Origin: Proteobacteria bacterium SPGG2
GTDB lineage: Bacteria; Pseudomonadota; Gammaproteobacteria; Acidiferrobacterales; SPGG2
Length of the DNA: 13,499 nt
NCBI GenBank assembly: GCA_001643475.1
Contig: LXTK01000233.1
Span: 1 to 13,499 of the forward strand
Reading direction: 5' to 3'
Below the pieces are notes generated by a model, which worked only from the letters and a program-made list of their open reading frames with translations, did no database searches and was not told the origin of the DNA. The translations under genes were made by a program, and so were the position numbers. Positions within the stretch are counted from its first letter, which is position 1; each line of letters starts with the position of its first letter. Below are positions 6,299-11,652 of the stretch, in pieces.

Positions 6299-7213
6299 AT
6301 GTTTGAAGTTGTCGGTGCCATTCTTTTGGCGGTGGCGCTAGACCGATTCGTTCCCGAACAGTTGCGCGTGGATCCGTTCGCATGGGTACGTGCTATGGGC
6401 GAGTTTGTTGCGCAACGCTTCGACAGTGATAGCCGTTCTCACGGCACGATCGCGTTGGTGATTGTTGTAGTCGTTGTGCTGATGGTCATTGTGGTTCTAC
6501 ATTTTTTATTAGGAGTGATAGCCTGGATATTTCAGTTCGCATTCGATGTGTTGGTTTTATTTTGGTGTGTGGGTCTTCATCGCCTCGGAGAGCGAGCCCA
6601 AGACGTTGCCGATGCTTTACAGGCCGGCGATATTTCAGTGGCGAATGAAAACGTACGTACACTTTCGGGCCAGCTATCGGATGACCTAAGTGAATCCAGC
6701 ATCGCCCACGATACGGTTGTGGCAGTTTTGAAGCAGGGAAATTCTAACGTCATCGCACCGTTGTTCTGGTTCGCGCTGCTTGGACCTTTTGGTGCCATTC
6801 TGCAACGCATGACCGGCGCACTGTCCCGACTGTGGGCTGGAGATGCGGAACGATCAACGAGTTTTGGTTGGGCAACAGTGCGTTTATCCAATCTGCTTGC
6901 TTGGGTGCCGGCGCGTATCACAGCGTTGAGCTACGCCGTCGCAGGCAGTTTCGAAGACGCTCTTCGTTGTTGGCGTCAGGCGCGGGATATGTCGTCCGAC
7001 AGTGCGGATGGCCCCTTATTGGCAGCTGGATTAGGCGCCATGCAGATGAAGAGTTGTGAGGCCGCCGCCGGAGATGGTGACGATGAAGCGCTTGTCATTG
7101 TGACGGCAGATACAACCCATGTGCAACGCGCGTTAGCATTGGTGTGGCGCGCGCTCTTGTTCTGGCTGCTACTGGCTTTTGTCGTATTGGTCCTCAGTTT
7201 AGTGGCGAGGTAG
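6299..7213 (+). CDS. ampE: AmpE, inner-membrane protein of the ampDE operon
   Basis: Seen: 304 aa, slightly longer than E. coli AmpE. Hydrophobic segments: residues 3-18, a long stretch at 50-93 probably forming two helices, 151-169, and the C-terminus 278-303. The central region carries LHRLGERAQDVADALQAGD, then polar helices, typical of AmpE and of the distantly similar CobD/CbiB-like membrane proteins. The ATG at 6299 is directly preceded by GACCTCCT, which is the complement of a ribosome site rather than one, so initiation may depend on coupling or be atypical. Known: AmpE is an inner-membrane protein co-transcribed with ampD, with a proposed sensing role that is not well defined. Context: 71 nt after ampD and 52 nt before btuF. 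Confidence 0.88.
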   Translation: MFEVVGAILLAVALDRFVPEQLRVDPFAWVRAMGEFVAQRFDSDSRSHGTIALVIVVVVVLMVIVVLHFLLGVIAWIFQFAFDVLVLFWCVGLHRLGERAQDVADALQAGDISVANENVRTLSGQLSDDLSESSIAHDTVVAVLKQGNSNVIAPLFWFALLGPFGAILQRMTGALSRLWAGDAERSTSFGWATVRLSNLLAWVPARITALSYAVAGSFEDALRCWRQARDMSSDSADGPLLAAGLGAMQMKSCEAAAGDGDDEALVIVTADTTHVQRALALVWRALLFWLLLAFVVLVLSLVAR

Positions 7214-7265
7214 TTTCCGTCCCGCGCAAGCTCATGGCGTTATCGCCTTCGATGTGAATTCCAAC

Positions 7266-8153
7266 ATGAAGACGTCGGCTTGGCGCTTACTCTTGCTGCT
7301 TGTAGTGGTCTTTGCAATGGTGCCGGTGGCCCTAGCGAAGATCGAGGTACAAGATGATGCCGGTAAGATCGTTAGCGTAGCAAAGCCGGCGCGCCGAATT
7401 GTTAGTTTGTCACCCCACGCGACGGAGTTGCTATTTGCAGCAGGGGCCGGACCCTATGTAGTAGGGGTAGCTGCCTACAGCGATTACCCCCAAGCAGCTG
7501 GCGATATTCCTCGTATCGGTGATGCTAGTGGCTTGAATCTGGAAAAGATCGTCGGTTTGCGCCCTGATTTGGTAGTGGCGTGGAAAAGTGGGAATCCCCC
7601 GCGAGTGCTAAAGAGACTTGAGGAACTCGGTATTCCAGTGTTTCGTTCAGAGCCACGAAGCATGGGGGATATCGCCGAGAATATCGAAGATCTAGGAATG
7701 CTGGCCGACACGCTGGACGTGGCTCGGCGCGAGAGCGCCGATTTCAGGCTACGGTATTCGGACCTAAGATCACGCTATGCCCACCGGAAGGCGGTTGGTG
7801 TGTTCTACCAAATCTGGCATAACCCACTTATGACTGTGAACGGACAACATCTTATCAGCGATGTTATCCAACTATGTGGTGGCATCAACGTATTCTCTAA
7901 TTTGCCGACATTAACACCTCAGATCGATATCGAGGCGGTACTACAAGCGAACCCTACTGCCATTGTTGCTGCTGGCTTTAATGATTCAACTGTGTTGGAT
8001 GGCTGGAAAAAATGGACCTATGTCGATGCCGTCAAGAAAGATAATCTGTTTCTCATTCCCTTCAACCTGATCGCACGTCAAAGTCCGCGTATTCTCGACG
8101 GCGCCGAGCGAATGTGTGCCGCTTTGCAAAAAGCCAGGGCGAGCTACGAGTAA
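7266..8153 (+). CDS. btuF: BtuF-like periplasmic vitamin B12-binding protein
   Basis: Seen: 295 aa from the ATG at 7266; an in-frame GTG at 7254 would only lengthen the n-region. Signal peptide residues 1-24 (basic start, poly-Leu/Val core, VALA). The mature protein follows BtuF closely: RIVSLSPHATELLFAAGAG (44-62), YSDYP (71-75), GLNLEKIVGLRPDLVVAW (89-106) with GN following, CGGINVF (204-210) and ARQSPRI (270-276). This is the class III helical-backbone binding-protein fold. Known: BtuF captures cobalamin in the periplasm and delivers it to the BtuCD ABC transporter. Context: 52 nt after ampE, probably the same transcript; btuC and btuD are not visible, while btuB lies 3.5 kb away on the other strand. 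Other corrinoids or cobinamide could be the ligand. Confidence 0.9.
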   Translation: MKTSAWRLLLLLVVVFAMVPVALAKIEVQDDAGKIVSVAKPARRIVSLSPHATELLFAAGAGPYVVGVAAYSDYPQAAGDIPRIGDASGLNLEKIVGLRPDLVVAWKSGNPPRVLKRLEELGIPVFRSEPRSMGDIAENIEDLGMLADTLDVARRESADFRLRYSDLRSRYAHRKAVGVFYQIWHNPLMTVNGQHLISDVIQLCGGINVFSNLPTLTPQIDIEAVLQANPTAIVAAGFNDSTVLDGWKKWTYVDAVKKDNLFLIPFNLIARQSPRILDGAERMCAALQKARASYE

Positions 8154-8514
8154 CAACGAACAAAAAGCTGGATGCATCCTCCGTCCTCCACTTCAGTCCT
8201 CTCGACCAACGGTCGGTACGGCCGGCGGAAAGGTGCCCTAGAGTGTCGGTCTTTGCAAAAAACGTCTACCTAGAACTGTCCCAGCTCCGCCGTCCAAAAA
8301 TTAATTCTTAATAGATTCAGGCAGTTAAGATTTAGAGGGGCGTAGCATAGAACTTGCTCGCCACTATTAAGACAGAGAGGCCAGTAATGCTGTATTGGTT
8401 TGATTTGTTTCGAGCTCCGCAAGCTCCGCATGGATCCGCACACCGAACTGCCATGCCAGTAACGTCGGCTCGTCTCTTTACCCGCGCCTTTGGCGCCAAC
8501 CAATCCACAGCCCC
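8154..8514 (+). other. 361-bp intergenic region between btuF and the FecR-domain gene
   Basis: Mostly non-coding by eye. No cobalamin riboswitch core, tRNA or intrinsic terminator is seen. A weak promoter-like pair TTAAGA/TAGAAC with a 17-nt gap lies at about 8326-8354. An exact tandem repeat AGCTCCGCA occurs at 8413-8421 and 8422-8430. The palindrome GGATGCATCC is near 8170. A short ORF with a good ribosome site begins at 8387. Confidence 0.4.
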
Positions 8515-8551
8515 ATGGCCCTTTCGATTCCGTCAGTCCCCGTTCTCTTAG
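8387..8551 (+). CDS. Possible small ORF (54 aa) overlapping the start of the FecR-domain gene
   Basis: Seen: the ATG at 8387 has GAGAGG (8375-8380) 6 nt upstream, one of the best ribosome sites on the + strand of this window. The 54-residue product begins MLYWFDLFRAPQAPHGSAHR and has no recognisable domain, signal peptide or membrane helix. It ends 37 nt inside the downstream gene, whose own ATG at 8515 has no ribosome site. This arrangement would fit a translated leader that couples to the FecR-domain gene, but chance or a misplaced start is quite possible. Confidence 0.3.
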   Translation: MLYWFDLFRAPQAPHGSAHRTAMPVTSARLFTRAFGANQSTAPWPFRFRQSPFS

Positions 8552-9354
8552 TATCCGGACCTTTGCTGTTCACGCTGACTCTGGCTAACGCCGCAGAGTC
8601 ACCGACCCACGCTGGTCGCTTTCAAATCGTGTCTGGCGAAGTAATTCTTTCGATCAACGATAATGATCGGCGCGAAGCGCGCGTCGATGACACGCTAGAA
8701 CCAGGTGTAAGGGTGACAACAGGTGATAACAGCGCTGCTCTCCTGGCGTTCCCAGATGGGCAGATCATCTGGCTGCAGTCGAATACTTCCTTCCTGGTTA
8801 CAGAATATCGATTTATCGAGACACACAAAAAGCGAAGCAAAATCGTTTTCTCTCTGTTTGAAGGCGGTCTACGCGCGTTCAGTGGTCTCATCGCCAAGCG
8901 TAACAAAGCGGCCTTTAGCCTAAGAACGTCTATGGCTGTGCTGGGAGTCCGGGGTACCGATTTTGCCGTCGTGCTGACAAAGGGTGCCAGCACTGATACC
9001 AAAGACAGCTTGTACGCAACGGTATACAGTGGCGCGATCGCGGTGAAGACGCATGCCGGCACCGCATTTGTTGCTGCCGGGCATACCGCTTTCGTTCGTT
9101 CGTGGTTCGAGCGGCCAACCTTGATACCCTCAGAAGGGCGTCCGGCAGGCGTTTTTGTCGAACTCGAAACCATACCGGCACGGCGTGCTGGCGATAGTAG
9201 ACCGTCAGCACAAACCCGACCGGCGGCCGGCACAGACAAGACGCAGAGACCGGCTCGGCCGGAGCGGCCGGAGCGTCTGAGCAAATCACAATTGCGAGAT
9301 CTACCACATCACTTGGCCGGGACTGGTACGCACATAGTCGTCTATTTTCCGTAG
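8515..9354 (+). CDS. Secreted FecR-domain protein
   Basis: Seen: 279 aa. Residues 8-27 form a hydrophobic signal segment ending ANAA, though without the usual basic residues before it. A FecR domain spans about 62-155: GVRVTTGDNSAALLAFPDG, WLQSNTSF, then the hallmark SMAVLGVRGTDFAV (139-152). The C-terminal tail (about 220-262) is rich in Pro and Arg with RPARPERPERLSKSQLRDL, then ends in a hydrophobic IVVYFP. No transmembrane anti-sigma N-terminus and no sigma-factor gene are present, so this is not a classical FecI/FecR pair. Known: stand-alone periplasmic FecR-domain proteins are common next to outer-membrane or adhesin genes, with unclear roles. Context: 78 nt upstream of a barrel-like gene. 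The start is uncertain because no ribosome site precedes the only plausible ATG. Confidence 0.8.
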   Translation: MALSIPSVPVLLVSGPLLFTLTLANAAESPTHAGRFQIVSGEVILSINDNDRREARVDDTLEPGVRVTTGDNSAALLAFPDGQIIWLQSNTSFLVTEYRFIETHKKRSKIVFSLFEGGLRAFSGLIAKRNKAAFSLRTSMAVLGVRGTDFAVVLTKGASTDTKDSLYATVYSGAIAVKTHAGTAFVAAGHTAFVRSWFERPTLIPSEGRPAGVFVELETIPARRAGDSRPSAQTRPAAGTDKTQRPARPERPERLSKSQLRDLPHHLAGTGTHIVVYFP

Positions 9355-9393
9355 TACGGACTTACATGCCCAAGCCGGTGGCTTAACTTTTAC

Positions 9394-9431
9394 GGAGAAC
9401 ATTACTTATAGGGGAGAACATTACTTATAGG
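9394..9431 (+). repeat. Exact 19-bp tandem repeat in the leader of the barrel gene
   Basis: GGAGAACATTACTTATAGG occurs twice back to back (9394-9412 and 9413-9431), ending one base before the ATG at 9433. Each unit carries GGAG, a possible ribosome site, and a TATAGG that resembles a -10 box. The second GGAG is 16 nt from the ATG, further than usual. The duplication appears recent because the copies are identical. Confidence 0.9.
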
Positions 9432-9432
9432 G

Positions 9433-10233
9433 ATGAGTTGGCCGGTACGTACGAATATTCGGCACTTGCTCGTAGCGCTCGTGTTACTCAGTGTGGCACT
9501 ACTGTCTCACATTGATACGGCATCAGCTGCCGGTGAAAAGGGTGAGCTTAGTCTGGCGACGGGCATGGATTTCAGCAGCGGTGACTACGGGGAAACCACC
9601 AATACCGATATCTGGTATGTGCCGTTTACGGTAAAGTACGAAACGGACCGCACTATTTTTAAGTTCACAGTGCCCTACCTGCGCCTCACCGGTCCCGGCG
9701 CTGTCGTTGGCGATACGGTGGTGGCTGTCAGTAATGATCGGCGCAGAACAGAATCTGGTGTAGGCGACGTCATTACAAGTGCATTTTTTAATCTGCTGTC
9801 CGGTTCAGGAAGAGCGCCACTGACCGATCTCGGTGTGAAGGTTAAGTTTGGGACCGCCGATGAGGACAAGGGTCTTGGGACAGGGGAAGAGGACGTGTCG
9901 TTGCAACTGGATGTTGCCGAGAGAGTTGGACAGTTCTCGCTTTTTGGTACCGTGGGATACAAATGGCGAGGAGACCCGGATGGATTCGAATTGGAGAATG
10001 GCGCATATCTTTCCGTTGGTGGCGGACGCAAATTTCGACCCAAAACCAGTGGTGGATTGATCCTGGATATAAAGGAGTCGGGTTCACGAGGACGAGAAAA
10101 CGTTGTCGAGTTGACAGCCTATATTGGATGGAAAGTACGAAAGAAGATCAGTTTGCTCGGTTACGCGGTTGTCGGTTTTTCCGACACGAGCCCTGACGGT
10201 GGCATTGGTTTTCAGGTCAACTATCGACCGTAG
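9433..10233 (+). CDS. Probable outer-membrane beta-barrel protein
   Basis: Seen: 266 aa. Signal peptide: VRTNIRHLLVALVLLSVALL with cleavage near residues 30-33 (TASAAG). The remainder is alternating polar/hydrophobic beta-strands with frequent Gly and aromatic residues, for example YVPFTVKYETDRTIFKFTVPYLR, LTAYIGWKVRKKISLLGYAVV and the last strand GGIGFQVNYRP. The pattern recalls the small outer-membrane barrels annotated as transporters or MetA-pathway phenol-degradation-like proteins; the substrate is unknown. Context: directly downstream of the secreted FecR-domain protein (78 nt), so the two probably act together, and it ends 24 nt from the convergent adenosyltransferase gene. The leader contains a tandem repeat that may alter translation. 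The class is moderately sure; the function is unknown. Confidence 0.72.
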   Translation: MSWPVRTNIRHLLVALVLLSVALLSHIDTASAAGEKGELSLATGMDFSSGDYGETTNTDIWYVPFTVKYETDRTIFKFTVPYLRLTGPGAVVGDTVVAVSNDRRRTESGVGDVITSAFFNLLSGSGRAPLTDLGVKVKFGTADEDKGLGTGEEDVSLQLDVAERVGQFSLFGTVGYKWRGDPDGFELENGAYLSVGGGRKFRPKTSGGLILDIKESGSRGRENVVELTAYIGWKVRKKISLLGYAVVGFSDTSPDGGIGFQVNYRP

Positions 10234-10257
10234 TGCGATTCCTTCGTGTATTTCTGT

Positions 10258-10830
10258 TCAATTGCCGTCCGTCTTGTTGCCATCGGACTCGGCTGACCGC
10301 CATAGGACGTCACTATAATCTGCCTCAGCGTTCAACGTCCGCCCTATCACAAACAGCAGATCCGATAAACGGTTTAGGTAGTGGATAGCAACTTCGGATA
10401 CTTGCTCTTGCTTGCTCAAGCTGATGATCCGGCGCTCGGCACGTCGGCATACGGTACGGGCGACGTGACACACCGCAGCTGCCGTACTTCCACCAGGCAG
10501 GATGAAGTCCTTAAGTGGCGACAGGTTGGCATTTAGATCGTCGAGTATTTGTTCAAGTTCGTTGACGTGATGCTGTTTAATGGCCGTGTGTCCTGGCAGG
10601 CACAGTTCACCGCCGAGGTCGAATAAGCGGTGTTGCACGCCTACTAGGCATTCGTGAATTTCCTCAGGTAGGGTGTGCGTCAGTAATAGCCCTATAACAC
10701 TGTTTAGCTCATCGACGGTGCCATAGGCCTCCACTCGTAGGCTGTCCTTGCTGACGCGAGTGCCATCGCCGAGGCCGGTAGTGCCATCGTCGCCGGTGCG
10801 CGTATAAATTTTTGAAAGGCGATGCCCCAT
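10258..10830 (-). CDS. pduO: PduO-type ATP:cob(I)alamin adenosyltransferase
   Basis: Seen: 190 aa, cytoplasmic. The ATP-binding N-terminus KIYTRTGDDGTTGLGDG (7-23) and VEAYGTVDELNS (33-44) are intact, as are DFILPGGSTAAAVCHVARTV (108-127) followed by CRRAER, and YLNRLSDLLFVIGR (151-164): all core motifs of the PduO/MMAB family. Known: the enzyme transfers the 5'-deoxyadenosyl group of ATP to cob(I)alamin, forming coenzyme B12 used by mutases, diol dehydratases and some ribonucleotide reductases, and it also acts on salvaged corrinoids. Context: begins 3 nt after the tonB stop, with only a weak ribosome site, so translation is probably coupled; last gene of the btuB-tonB-pduO operon. No terminator is visible in the 24-nt gap to the convergent barrel gene. 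This is not the CobA/CobO P-loop type. Confidence 0.95.
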   Translation of the reverse strand: MGHRLSKIYTRTGDDGTTGLGDGTRVSKDSLRVEAYGTVDELNSVIGLLLTHTLPEEIHECLVGVQHRLFDLGGELCLPGHTAIKQHHVNELEQILDDLNANLSPLKDFILPGGSTAAAVCHVARTVCRRAERRIISLSKQEQVSEVAIHYLNRLSDLLFVIGRTLNAEADYSDVLWRSAESDGNKTDGN

Positions 10831-10833
10831 CGG

Positions 10834-11634
10834 TTACGGTTGTTCCAGTTTGTAAATAACGGGCAATTCTATATTAACCGATTTTCCCTTGAGCAGGGTT
10901 GCGGCCTCGACTAGGGGCTCAACTTGCCGCAGTGCCTTGAGCGCCGAATTATCAAGCAATCGGTAGCCGGAACTGCGAGCGATGTAAATGTTGGTGAGCT
11001 TTCCATCGGGTTGTACCTTGAACCCGACTTGCACATGGCCTTGCCACCCGCGTTGTCGGGCAATGGCTGGATACGAAAAATAGCGTGCGAGGTCAGTTCG
11101 CAGTTTTCCGCGAATGTGAGCGCTCGCCAATTTCGTTTCATCACCGGTTGTTGTATTAGCGGTTGTTACAGGGCGCTCAAGCTTAACCGTGGACGGTATC
11201 GCAATGGGCTTATCGAGAGGTTGTCGCTGGCGCTGCCTAGCTGTGAAAGGCGCAGGGTTCGACGGTTCGCGGAATGCAATAGGTACCGCTGTTTCCATGA
11301 CGATCGGATTTTCGCGAATATCTTCGGGTTTGCGCGGTGTTTTGTTGACTTCCAACTTGGCGACCGTTCGTAGTCTTGTTGGTGTATCAAAATTACTGTC
11401 GCGCTCGTTATCGCGGGTGGGCCGGGGTTTTGGGCGACTGGTTCTTGTTCCGGCAAGCCGCGACTCCTGCGAGGTTGCAGCGGTGCGAACAGCGATCGAT
11501 ACGCTTGCTCGATCGAATGTTATCAATCCAACTGAGAGAACCGCATCAGAACGGTAATCAGGCAATAAAGGCGCGGACCACGGCGCTAATACCATGAGGT
11601 GGACGGCGGCCGAAACTGCTGCGAATTTCAACAT
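10834..11634 (-). CDS. tonB: TonB-family energy transducer, apparently dedicated to BtuB
   Basis: Seen: 266 aa. An N-terminal signal anchor (residues 4-25) contains the SxxxH motif (S8, H12) that TonB uses to couple to ExbB/ExbD. A polar, Pro/Arg/Thr-rich spacer (about 55-170) follows, with only a brief PKPRP element instead of long Glu-Pro/Lys-Pro repeats. The C-terminal TonB domain (about 180-265) reads YPAIARQRGWQGHVQVGF (188-205), then QPDGKL and SSGYRLLDNSALKAL (221-235). Known: TonB spans the periplasm and transmits proton-motive force to outer-membrane receptors by pairing with their TonB box. Context: 18 nt after btuB, GAGGG about 11 nt before the ATG, and 3 nt before the adenosyltransferase gene. 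No exbB or exbD is visible, so it presumably borrows them from elsewhere. Confidence 0.92.
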   Translation of the reverse strand: MLKFAAVSAAVHLMVLAPWSAPLLPDYRSDAVLSVGLITFDRASVSIAVRTAATSQESRLAGTRTSRPKPRPTRDNERDSNFDTPTRLRTVAKLEVNKTPRKPEDIRENPIVMETAVPIAFREPSNPAPFTARQRQRQPLDKPIAIPSTVKLERPVTTANTTTGDETKLASAHIRGKLRTDLARYFSYPAIARQRGWQGHVQVGFKVQPDGKLTNIYIARSSGYRLLDNSALKALRQVEPLVEAATLLKGKSVNIELPVIYKLEQP

Positions 11635-11652
11635 ATATAGTTTAGCCCTCGC

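Noticed and set aside
7254..7265. GTG at 7254 as the btuF start
   Set aside because: It adds only four residues before an ATG that gives a standard signal peptide, and neither has a better ribosome site.
8661..8673. 13-bp identity TAATGATCGGCGC shared with 9732-9744
   Set aside because: Both copies encode an Asn-Asp-Arg-Arg stretch in unrelated proteins; an isolated short match is most likely chance.
8622..9284. 220-codon ORF antisense to the FecR-domain gene
   Set aside because: No domain, signal or ribosome site. It mirrors the reverse complement of a gene with a clear FecR domain, and Arg/Ser/Pro-rich composition is typical of shadow frames.
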